From Prosthecobacter sp. (GTDB lineage: Bacteria > Verrucomicrobiota > Verrucomicrobiia > Verrucomicrobiales > Verrucomicrobiaceae): DNA of 59,453 bases. Within the stretch, counting starts at the first letter, position 1; every line of letters starts with the position of its first letter. The position numbers were made by a program, and so were the translations under genes. A model generated the notes under the pieces. It was not told where the DNA came from, made no database searches, and was given only the letters and a program-made list of their open reading frames with translations. This document shows, in pieces, positions 1-7,146 of this stretch. Location: the NCBI RefSeq assembly GCF_029946185.1, contig NZ_JAQSEA010000294.1, positions 1-59,453 of the forward strand, in the 5' to 3' direction.

Positions 1-68
1 CCCTGGCACCGAATCCGGCGAGGGCGAAGCGGATGGGTGGAATCAGGGGTTGGAAGAGAGGGAAGGGG

Positions 69-128
69 AGGTCAACGGGTCTAGAGTCTTCTAGCACGGT
101 CAAGACTCGACCCTTGACCCGTTGACCT
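69..128. repeat. nested inverted repeat downstream of the flavin monooxygenase gene
   Basis: A perfect 13-bp inverted repeat (AGGTCAACGGGTC at 69-81, its complement at 116-128) encloses a second pair (AGTCTT at 85-90, AAGACT at 102-107). A third, overlapping pair (GGTCAAG at 98-104, CTTGACC at 113-119) can compete with it. It starts 5 bp past the stop of the leftward monooxygenase gene, so it could act as an mRNA 3' hairpin, but there is no U-tract for a classic terminator. The 132 bp left of the gene hold no coding region I can support. Confidence 0.6.
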
Positions 129-132
129 CCGC

Positions 133-1284
133 TCATCTCCGCGGAGCGGTGGTGAGCGGAGTGACGGGTTCGGGGACGCGGCGGCCTTGGAGTTCGTTGA
201 GGCGGCAGGTGGGGAGGTGGGGGAGGACGTGCTGGGCGAAGAGGTCACATTCTTCGAGGTGGGGGTAGCCGCTGAGGATGAAGGCGCGCATGCCGAGGTC
301 CATGTAGCGGTTGAGCTTGGCAAGGACTTGCTCGGGATCGCCGACGATGGCGCTGGCGCAGCCGCTGCGGGCGAGGCCGATGCCGCTCCAGAGATGGGGC
401 TCTAGGTAGAGGTCGGTGCTCTGAGCGCGGAGTTCGTCCTGGCGTTTCACACCGGCGCTTTGGCTGTCTTGGGAGCGGGCTTTGATTTCGGCTCCTTTTT
501 CGGCGGTGAGTTTGGAGATGAGTCGGTCGGCGGCGGCGCGTGCTTCGGCTTCGGTTTCACGGACGATGACGTGCGCACGGAAACCGAAGTCGATTTTGCG
601 ACCGTAGGCGGCGGCTTTTGCGGACATGATGCGCATGGTTTCGGCGATGCGGTCTTCGGTTTCGGGCCACATGAGGAAGACGTCGCAGTGCTTGGCGCAG
701 AGGTCCTGCGCTGCGGGTGAGATGCCGCCGAAGTAGAGGAGGGGGCCGCCGTTTTGCTGGTAGGGCTTGGCGGGTTCGGTGGTGGGGAGGCTGATGTTGT
801 AGTAATCGCCTTTCCATTCAAAGGGGCCGTCGGTGCGCCAGAGTCCCTGGAGGATCTGGATGATTTCGCTGGCGCGGGCGTAGCGGACTTCGTTGCTTTC
901 CTTCATGCCGGGCATGTCGGAGGAGATGATGTTGATGCAGAGGCGGCCTTTGGCGATGTGATCGACGGTGGCGAGGGCGCGTGCGAGCATGGGTGGCCAG
1001 ACTTCGCCCATGCGCAGGGCGACGAGTTGATTGATCTGGGTGGTCAGCGGGGCCATGGCTGCGGCAAAGGCCAAGGCGTCTTGACCGGCGATCCAGCCGG
1101 AGGGGAGGAGAACGTTCTGGTAACCGAGGGCGTCGGCTTGTTTTACGATTTCGCCACAATGCTCAAAATTGGAGCGGATGGAGCCATCCGGAATGCCGAG
1201 GAATTCGTAATCGTCGGAGCAGAGAGCAGAAAACCATGCGACTTCACACTTGCGATCAGGGGTGCGGATGGGTAATTCACTCAT
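133..1284 (-). CDS. LLM-class flavin-dependent monooxygenase (SsuD-like)
   Basis: A 383-residue protein, the usual length of FMNH2-dependent alkanesulfonate monooxygenases (about 380). It shows the luciferase-like TIM-barrel pattern: a [18 protein letters not shown] stretch near residue 65, a CINIISS strand, and the [16 protein letters not shown] helix followed by an [10 protein letters not shown] segment typical of the SsuD branch. Family members use reduced flavin and oxygen to cleave C-S or related bonds, in the case of SsuD releasing sulfite and an aldehyde. No flavin reductase or ssuABC transport gene lies in the window, so the substrate is open. The gene is divergent from a ROK regulator (68 bp apart), which may control it. 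The leader is pyrimidine-rich and lacks a Shine-Dalgarno sequence. Confidence 0.85.
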   Translation of the reverse strand: MSELPIRTPDRKCEVAWFSALCSDDYEFLGIPDGSIRSNFEHCGEIVKQADALGYQNVLLPSGWIAGQDALAFAAAMAPLTTQINQLVALRMGEVWPPMLARALATVDHIAKGRLCINIISSDMPGMKESNEVRYARASEIIQILQGLWRTDGPFEWKGDYYNISLPTTEPAKPYQQNGGPLLYFGGISPAAQDLCAKHCDVFLMWPETEDRIAETMRIMSAKAAAYGRKIDFGFRAHVIVRETEAEARAAADRLISKLTAEKGAEIKARSQDSQSAGVKRQDELRAQSTDLYLEPHLWSGIGLARSGCASAIVGDPEQVLAKLNRYMDLGMRAFILSGYPHLEECDLFAQHVLPHLPTCRLNELQGRRVPEPVTPLTTAPRR

Positions 1285-1352
1285 GGAAAAAATGTTGAAG
1301 GAGGTGCATTGATCCTGCTGGACAGAAAGAGATCAACCGGCTTTTTATTCGA

Positions 1353-2486
1353 ATGCGAAAAAACCCTATCGTTCAACGTGAAACACTTGGAGCTGCAGTG
1401 CTGCAGATCCGCAGCGGGCGTGCGACTTCGCGCACGACGCTGGCCAAGGCGCTGGGAATTTCTCCTTCCACTACCGGCTTGTATGTCGATCACCTGATTG
1501 CGGAAAAATATCTCAACGAATCGGGCTTGAACCAAGGGCCGATGGGGCGACCGCGGCGTCTGCTGAGCACGCAAGCGAATGCGGGCTGGTTTGCCGGGGT
1601 GGAGTTCAATGCCCAGCGCATTCAAGCTGTGGGCGTGGATTTTTCGGGTGGACTGAAGGTGTCCGAAGAAGTGATCCTGCCAGCCGATGTCATGGCGGAC
1701 GAGGTGGTCAAATCGATCCTCGAGTGCGTGGCCAAGTTGGCTAAGGAGATGCAAGGTCCGCTGCTCTCGGTTGGGATTGGCGTGCCGGGGCTGGTGGATG
1801 CGCAGGCCGGGGTGGGATTGTACTATGCGTTCATCCCGGATTGGCAACTTGTGCCGCTGGTCGAGAAAATTGGTTCGAAGCTGAAGGTTCCGGTCATACT
1901 GCAGAATAATTTGCGAGCGATAGCACTGGCAGAACGCTGGTTTGGTATGGGACATAGTTTGAACGATTATGTGATTCTCGGACCTCGCAGCGGCTTTGGC
2001 GTCGCCATAGTTCAGGATGGTCGAGTGACCGAAGGTGCGCATCATGCGGCCGGGGAGGTGGGGCGCTGGCTGTGGCCGTTGATGGATCCGGCGGGTGGCG
2101 GGCAGGAACTGCACCATGCGCTGAGTGCTCCCGCGACATGGCGGAGACTGGCAGGAGTGGGTGAGAAGACCAATCTGCCCGAAGATCTGCGCGCAGGGCT
2201 TGCTGCAGTGGCTGAGTCGGCAGGGCCGCAATGGGACGCGGTGTGTGGGGACTACGCACGCGTGATCGGCCTGTTGCATTTGATCATCGACACGGGTGTC
2301 TTCATCCTGCACGGACCCCTGACGATGTTGGGGGAGCGTTTCTGCCATTCGATCACAGAAGCGGCGTGCGCCTTGATGCCCGCGCTGCGTGATGCTGGAC
2401 TGAAGGTGGTGCCTTCGACGCTGGGTGATAACGCCGGGGCACTCGGTGCGGCAAGTCTGGCGATGGAAGCGTGGTCGCCGGCTTGA
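1353..2486 (+). CDS. ROK-family transcriptional regulator
   Basis: A 377-residue protein with an N-terminal winged-helix segment (residues about 18-60, with TLAKALGISPSTTGLYVDHL as the recognition region) followed by a ROK fold (GVGIGVPGLVDA near 143, NNLRAIALAERWFG near 190). In sugar-kinase ROK proteins the nucleotide loop is DxGGT, the catalytic segment NDANAAA, and a CxCGxxGC zinc motif follows. Here these are replaced by EFNAQRI, NNLRAIA and a Cys-free segment. I infer a sugar- or metabolite-sensing repressor without kinase activity. It is divergent from the monooxygenase gene. The ATG at 1353 fits the start of the DNA-binding domain. An AAGGAGGTG at 1298-1306 is too far upstream of it and is probably just the complement of the opposite gene's pyrimidine-rich leader. 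Confidence 0.85.
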   Translation: MRKNPIVQRETLGAAVLQIRSGRATSRTTLAKALGISPSTTGLYVDHLIAEKYLNESGLNQGPMGRPRRLLSTQANAGWFAGVEFNAQRIQAVGVDFSGGLKVSEEVILPADVMADEVVKSILECVAKLAKEMQGPLLSVGIGVPGLVDAQAGVGLYYAFIPDWQLVPLVEKIGSKLKVPVILQNNLRAIALAERWFGMGHSLNDYVILGPRSGFGVAIVQDGRVTEGAHHAAGEVGRWLWPLMDPAGGGQELHHALSAPATWRRLAGVGEKTNLPEDLRAGLAAVAESAGPQWDAVCGDYARVIGLLHLIIDTGVFILHGPLTMLGERFCHSITEAACALMPALRDAGLKVVPSTLGDNAGALGAASLAMEAWSPA

Positions 2487-2506
2487 GCCTGTCAGGCTGC
2501 GGGCAC

Positions 2507-2544
2507 AAAAAACCGGGTGGCAGGACTGGTTCCCGCACACCCGG
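2507..2544 (-). terminator. rho-independent terminator of the rhodanese gene
   Basis: On the minus strand a CCGGGTG...CACCCGG stem (2538-2544 with 2513-2519) with an inner TGCGGG...-type pairing is followed by six Ts (2512-2507). It lies 22 bp past the stop of the rhodanese gene. Confidence 0.8.
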
Positions 2545-2565
2545 CTGATGAATCTCTGAAGAAGA

Positions 2566-2943
2566 TTACTTCTCGAGGGGTTCTTTGGCGGCTTTCCAGC
2601 CGGAGATGCCGGCGGAGAGATGCTTCACGTTGGTGTAGCCGAGTTCGCTGGCCTTGTTGGCTGCGGCCTTGTAGGCGCTGCAGGCAGGACCACCGCAATA
2701 GGCGACGACGAGGGCATCTTTGTCAGCTGGCAGAGCAGTAGCAAGGCTGGAGCCTTGGGACGCGAAGTCGATGGCGGTTGGCACATGGCCGGCCTTGTAG
2801 GAGGCTGCGCCGTTCACGTCGATGACGGTGACCTTCTTGTCGGCGATGGCCTGCTTGAGATCGGCAATGCTGATGTCCGGGAATTCGGCAGCGAAACCGG
2901 CGGAGGCGACGAGGGCAAAGACGAGTGCGATGAGTTTCTTCAT
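2566..2943 (-). CDS. secreted single-domain rhodanese-like protein
   Basis: A 125-residue protein. Residues 1-19 are a signal peptide (MKKLIALVFALVASAGFA, cleavage before AEF), so it acts in the periplasm. The rest is one rhodanese domain: DISIADLKQAI near the start, VIDVNGAASYKAGHVPTA in the middle, and the active-site loop VVAYCGGPACSAY, where the first Cys would carry the persulfide. Rhodanese domains transfer sulfane sulfur; the natural acceptor cannot be told here. I took the ATG at 2943, because a longer reading to 3018 would bury the signal peptide. It is a single-gene unit with its own terminator. Confidence 0.88.
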   Translation of the reverse strand: MKKLIALVFALVASAGFAAEFPDISIADLKQAIADKKVTVIDVNGAASYKAGHVPTAIDFASQGSSLATALPADKDALVVAYCGGPACSAYKAAANKASELGYTNVKHLSAGISGWKAAKEPLEK

Positions 2944-3225
2944 GATTGGATCTGGTTGGTTTGAGTTAAGAGATGCGCGTTGGACTGTGCGCGGCAGCGG
3001 CCCCGTCTGCCGGAGCAAAGGTTTGAGGTTCAGGAGTATGATGACGTCATGCGTTCAGGTATGATGCTGGAGCCTGCGGATTTATTCCCGAAAAAAAGCG
3101 ATTGTTACCATGCAACGGCAGAGACCGGGGCTGGGAAGAGGTGGAAAACCTAGAGGCATCATGACAGGTTGGGAATGTACAACGTTGCTAGATACGGTTG
3201 GTTTTGCCAAAAGATGCAAAAGTTC

Positions 3226-4722
3226 TTACAGCGCGGGAATGAACAGGCGCGCAAAACCGTTGCGCAGGCGATGCAGGACTGGCGCGTTTTCCAGCATTTC
3301 GTGGGTGATTTCACGGCTTTGGGCCAGCTTAGTGTCCATCTCCGCAGCGAGTCGCCGGCAGAGTTCAGGGTCGTGGCAGGCGAGGTTGAATTCAAAGTTC
3401 AGGCGCAGGCTGCGTGGATCCCAGTTGGTGGAGCCAAGGAAGGACCAGACGCCGTCGATGAGGAACAATTTGGAGTGATCAAACGGGGGGGCGGATTCAA
3501 AGATGCGGCAGCCCATTGAGAGCAGGTCGGGATACAAGGTCCGTGCGGCCCATCCTACAAAGGGGATGTTGTTCTCTGCTGGAGTGAGGATGATCACCTC
3601 CACACCACGCACTGCACACAACCGCAGCGCGGCTATGAGCACTGCATTGGGAAGAAAGTAGGGGGTGATGATCTTCACCTCCTCACGGGCGGCATTGAGC
3701 GCGGCAAAAAATGCCGCAGGCATTACCTCCATGTCTTCGTCGGGACCATCGACGATGCCGATGGCGCTGGTGCTGCCCGTGGCGGTGAGGTCGGGGAACC
3801 AGAGGGGGCCGTCCAGCGTTTCGTTGGTGCAAAAGGCCCAGTCTTCAGTAAAGACGCGCTGGATTTGAGCGACGCATGGGCCGGTGACTTGAAAGTGGAG
3901 ATCGTGCACGGGATGCGGTGGCTTGCGGGCGACCATGTTTCCTTCGCGGATGTTCATCCCACCGGTGAATGCCGTGTGACCGTCCACCACGAGGATTTTG
4001 CGGTGATTGCGCAGGTTCATCGTGATCAGGCGCAGGAGCATCCGGCTGGGCATGAAGCGGCGTGCAGTCACTCCGGCCTGAGTCAGCGCCTCCACCACGG
4101 GGGGCCTGGAGTAGCGCGTGCCTGCATCATCCACCATGACACGCACTTGCACACCGCGCTTCACCGCCAGGGAGAGTTCGGTCACGAAGTCCGCGCCGAT
4201 GCCGGTGGCCTCAAAGATGTAGCTGGCCAAGGTGATGCTTTGCCGAGCACCACGGATCGCCTCCAGCATGCGCGGCATGGCCTCGTCACCATTGTGCAGG
4301 ATCTCGAGGTGATTTCCCAGCGTGTAGCTGAAGCGTGAGATACGGTCCAGCGTACGTGCCAGCTGCTGGTGCTCCTGCATGGCCCAGCTGTCGGTGGAGG
4401 AGATGGGCAGTGGCTGCTCCGGCACCGGATCGCGCCATGGTTCATTGATGCCGCTGCGGTAACGACGGCCGCTGCGACGCAAAATATTGATTCCCAGTAA
4501 AAGGTACAGCAGCGGGCCGATCAGCGGTGTGAAGACCACAAGTGCCGTCCAAAATGCAGCAGAACGGTAGTCGTGATGCCGCAGAAGCAGATGGATCAGC
4601 GCAATGACAGAACCGACGATCGAGGCGGTCGCCAGCACCATCGTCCAGAAATTGTGTTCGAACCAAGTCATGGCGGAGAATGCGCGAATCATGACGAAGT
4701 GCAAAGCACAACCCTGTTGCAC
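3226..4722 (-). CDS. cardiolipin synthase-like phospholipase D family protein
   Basis: A 498-residue protein, close to the 480-510 of bacterial cardiolipin synthases. Two hydrophobic helices (residues about 25-75) anchor it in the inner membrane. Two HKD motifs follow: HRKILVVDG near 240 and HSKLFLIDG near 414, the latter continuing into GSTNWDPRSLRLNFE, typical of the family. Family enzymes condense two phosphatidylglycerols into cardiolipin plus glycerol. The exact start is uncertain: ATGs at 4722, 4692 and 4671 (MTWFEHNF) are in frame, and the last directly precedes the first membrane helix. Its first codon is 6 bp from the end of the PrsW-like gene, so it may be the last gene of that leftward operon. 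Confidence 0.9.
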   Translation of the reverse strand: MQQGCALHFVMIRAFSAMTWFEHNFWTMVLATASIVGSVIALIHLLLRHHDYRSAAFWTALVVFTPLIGPLLYLLLGINILRRSGRRYRSGINEPWRDPVPEQPLPISSTDSWAMQEHQQLARTLDRISRFSYTLGNHLEILHNGDEAMPRMLEAIRGARQSITLASYIFEATGIGADFVTELSLAVKRGVQVRVMVDDAGTRYSRPPVVEALTQAGVTARRFMPSRMLLRLITMNLRNHRKILVVDGHTAFTGGMNIREGNMVARKPPHPVHDLHFQVTGPCVAQIQRVFTEDWAFCTNETLDGPLWFPDLTATGSTSAIGIVDGPDEDMEVMPAAFFAALNAAREEVKIITPYFLPNAVLIAALRLCAVRGVEVIILTPAENNIPFVGWAARTLYPDLLSMGCRIFESAPPFDHSKLFLIDGVWSFLGSTNWDPRSLRLNFEFNLACHDPELCRRLAAEMDTKLAQSREITHEMLENAPVLHRLRNGFARLFIPAL

Positions 4723-4728
4723 GACGGT

Positions 4729-6357
4729 TCAAGCATTCTCAAACTTCCGCCAGTACAGCAGAGCAATGGGAACCATGCTGAGGCATTCCTGACCGGCCTT
4801 GGCGACGCCCGCCATGGTATGCGTGCTCCATGCTCCAATGATGAGGGAAATAGCGATCAAAATGGCGGAGCCAAAGAGGAAGACTGCCCGTGGTGCGATG
4901 GTGAGATGCACGGGGCGGGTTTCTTCGCCGAGGAGATCAATGAAACGTGCTGCGCATAGAATAAGTACAATGATGGAGAGCCAGCCGTTGTCATTGAGCC
5001 TGCCGGGAGAGAGGTAGTCGTAGGCACCGTGCGCAGTGACCGCCAGCAGGAAGGTGGCGATGAATTCATCTGCACGAGCGAAGCGTGTGTGCAGCATGCG
5101 GTAGAGACTGTGCGCGCAGATGCCGGTGAGGGAGATATGGAGAAAGTTGGCGGAGAGGAAGCGCGTCCAGGCGATGCTGCCGCCGAAATTTTGGTAGTAG
5201 CCGATGTTTTCTTCCAGCGAAAAACCGAGCCCGACAAAAGCACCTGTGAGCAGTGCCAGGCCCGGAGTGCGCCGCCACATCAACCATGGCAGGAACAGCG
5301 CAAAGAGCAGGAGCTTGCAGCCTTCCTCACGCAGTCCGACTCCCACGATGTAGTAGATCAAATCGTGAGGAAAGGGGGCGGCTGAGGTCATGCCCTGAAA
5401 AAACTCCTGGTAGGCGAGGATGCTGAGCGTGGGCCACACGCTGGCCACCCCGGCCATGAGAGCGGCGATGGGCCGCGCCCAGCGCCAGCGTTCGTGGTCG
5501 CTGTGCTGTACCAGGATGAAATACCACAGACCGGCCGCGAAGAGCGCGAGGCCGAGCATGCCATAGGGGATTTCATCGAGACGGTGACGCATGAGGCCAT
5601 GCCACTGCATCCAGACGTCGCCGAGGAGAGAGCCTGCATGGTGTTGGAGCAGGGGAGGGCAATGCTCGATCCAGCCGGGCTGGGCGGCGATGGTGCGCAG
5701 GAGCTTAAAGTCACGCTGTGATACGGCCAGGTGAAGGGCTTCTTCGCGTGAGGTGGTGGCATCCACAAAGTGAAGCCCCTCGGTATAAAACGCCGTCATG
5801 GCCGCCGGGATATTGTTGCGGCGCTTTTGTACACTGCCGAGCAGCTCTGCGGCGAGCATTTCAGGTGGCGATGCCCGGGCATTTTGCTCCAGCTGCTCCA
5901 GCGCAACCGGATCTCCAGCGAGCGCTGCGGCAAGAAAACTCTGGAACAAACCGGCTGGGGCATCCGTGGAGGCATGCTGATGAATAAGATCTGCTACTTC
6001 ATAGCCGCCAAGTTTCCCCGTCTCAGTGAAGATTTTAAACGCGCTTGCATCGTTTTCTTCCATCAATTGAGGGAGTTGTGGGAGAAGCATGCGCAGCCAG
6101 AGCGCGAACTGGCGTGGCTGTGGGGTGGTTTCATACCGGAGGCGGTGAAACTCTTCATGCACCCGGCTCAAGGCGGAGAGGTCAGACTGAGTCTGTTTTG
6201 GTTCTCCCTGTCTGACGCTGCCGATCACGATCACACAGGCGATGATCATTCCTGTTGCGATGATGCTGGCGGCGGTGCGCAGTAGGAAACGACGATTCCG
6301 CGTGAGGTAGTGGGTGCGCGCACGCCAGCCGTGAAAAAGAGAACGATGCTCGCTCAT
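4729..6357 (-). CDS. PrsW-family intramembrane metalloprotease-like protein
   Basis: A 542-residue membrane protein. An N-terminal membrane helix (about 25-48) is followed by about 230 soluble, mostly helical residues. The C-terminal half has about eight membrane segments with PrsW hallmarks: EEGCK (the EExxK motif) near residue 343, SLEENIGYY, HISLTGICAH and AHGAYDYL near 442, whose Glu and His would bind the metal. PrsW proteins cut membrane-bound substrates such as anti-sigma factors. The soluble N-terminal half is additional to the classical family. The ATG at 6357 is chosen because upstream residues are out of character. It is 7 bp from the small membrane-protein gene and probably cotranscribed with it. 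Confidence 0.8.
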   Translation of the reverse strand: MSEHRSLFHGWRARTHYLTRNRRFLLRTAASIIATGMIIACVIVIGSVRQGEPKQTQSDLSALSRVHEEFHRLRYETTPQPRQFALWLRMLLPQLPQLMEENDASAFKIFTETGKLGGYEVADLIHQHASTDAPAGLFQSFLAAALAGDPVALEQLEQNARASPPEMLAAELLGSVQKRRNNIPAAMTAFYTEGLHFVDATTSREEALHLAVSQRDFKLLRTIAAQPGWIEHCPPLLQHHAGSLLGDVWMQWHGLMRHRLDEIPYGMLGLALFAAGLWYFILVQHSDHERWRWARPIAALMAGVASVWPTLSILAYQEFFQGMTSAAPFPHDLIYYIVGVGLREEGCKLLLFALFLPWLMWRRTPGLALLTGAFVGLGFSLEENIGYYQNFGGSIAWTRFLSANFLHISLTGICAHSLYRMLHTRFARADEFIATFLLAVTAHGAYDYLSPGRLNDNGWLSIIVLILCAARFIDLLGEETRPVHLTIAPRAVFLFGSAILIAISLIIGAWSTHTMAGVAKAGQECLSMVPIALLYWRKFENA

Positions 6358-6364
6358 GCAGGAT

Positions 6365-6547
6365 TCAAAGGTCCGGCTTCGTGGTACGCCGCCAGATAAG
6401 CCCGGCCCACATGGCAAACGCGCCCAGCAGAAAGAACAGAGTGTTGAGCGTGAAGAGCACGACGCAGTCGGAGGCCTCCCGCCACTCACGTGGGATTCTG
6501 ACTGTGCCGCCTTCGGACCGGGGGAAGTAGGCGATGAGCGCGTGCAT
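6365..6547 (-). CDS. small single-span membrane protein, unknown
   Basis: A 60-residue protein with one clear hydrophobic segment (about residues 27-50, CVVLFTLNTLFFLLGAFAMW) followed by a basic tail, predicting N-out/C-in or tail-in topology. It sits 14 bp after the acetyltransferase stop and 7 bp before the PrsW-like start. That packing, and the lack of a better reading frame in the gap, support it as a real gene. I do not recognise a family. Its position suggests a partner or substrate of the PrsW-like protease. Confidence 0.65.
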   Translation of the reverse strand: MHALIAYFPRSEGGTVRIPREWREASDCVVLFTLNTLFFLLGAFAMWAGLIWRRTTKPDL

Positions 6548-6561
6548 GAAGGCGGACCGGT

Positions 6562-7035
6562 TTAGAGATCGTTAAAAACGAGCCGCATCGGGATCATCTT
6601 GGAGAACTGGAAGTTGTGCTGCTGGAAAAAGGACTGCGAGTCGGCACTGATGCGGTCTGTGAGCAGGGTGATGCGGCGGAAGTGCTTCTCCCGAGCGAAC
6701 TCGATGGCGTGTTCGAGCAGTCGTCCGCCGTAGCCTTGGCGGCGATGCTGAGGATGCACGATGACGTCCTCCATGATGAGCACCAGACCACCTTCTGCGG
6801 TGCTGATGGTGAAGAGCAGATTGATCATGCCGATGACCTTGTGTTCCGTGCGCAGCACAAAGATGCGGCCGCGATTGGGCTGCTCGAGAATGAGACGCAG
6901 GCCGTGCTCCTGCTTGGAGCGGTCTGGTTTGAAATCTTCTTCTTCACTGAACAAAGCGAGAAGCAGTTCCACCAACTGAGGCAGGTCTTCGATGGTTGCC
7001 GGTTCGATATGGGGCACAATGTCGGTGTCGGGCAT
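6562..7035 (-). CDS. GNAT-family N-acetyltransferase
   Basis: A 157-residue single-domain protein. The acetyl-CoA binding loop (motif A) is visible as HPQHRRQGYGGRLLEHAI around residue 95, preceded by the EDVIVHP strand. The C-terminal NFQFSKMIPM resembles the last strand of the fold. GNAT enzymes move an acetyl group from acetyl-CoA to an amine; the acceptor is unknown. It is the first gene of a likely leftward unit with the small membrane protein and the PrsW-like gene. Confidence 0.88.
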   Translation of the reverse strand: MPDTDIVPHIEPATIEDLPQLVELLLALFSEEEDFKPDRSKQEHGLRLILEQPNRGRIFVLRTEHKVIGMINLLFTISTAEGGLVLIMEDVIVHPQHRRQGYGGRLLEHAIEFAREKHFRRITLLTDRISADSQSFFQQHNFQFSKMIPMRLVFNDL

Positions 7036-7146
7036 GGGGCTTAGAATAACGGGCTCGTGGACAAAGGCAATGTGTTCAATGGAATGACTGCGGCACTTTT
7101 AGTCATGCTCACGCATCAGGGATGCAAAGGGCACAGCCTCAATTTG

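Noticed and set aside
1309-1497. Frame with TTG start behind a perfect AAGGAGGTG
   Set aside because: It lies in the wrong phase inside the ROK gene, is Arg/Cys-rich shadow sequence, and the site is best explained as the complement of the monooxygenase leader.
3041-3050. ATGACGTCAT palindrome upstream of the rhodanese gene
   Set aside because: Single short 10-bp palindrome with no other operator feature; expected by chance at this length.
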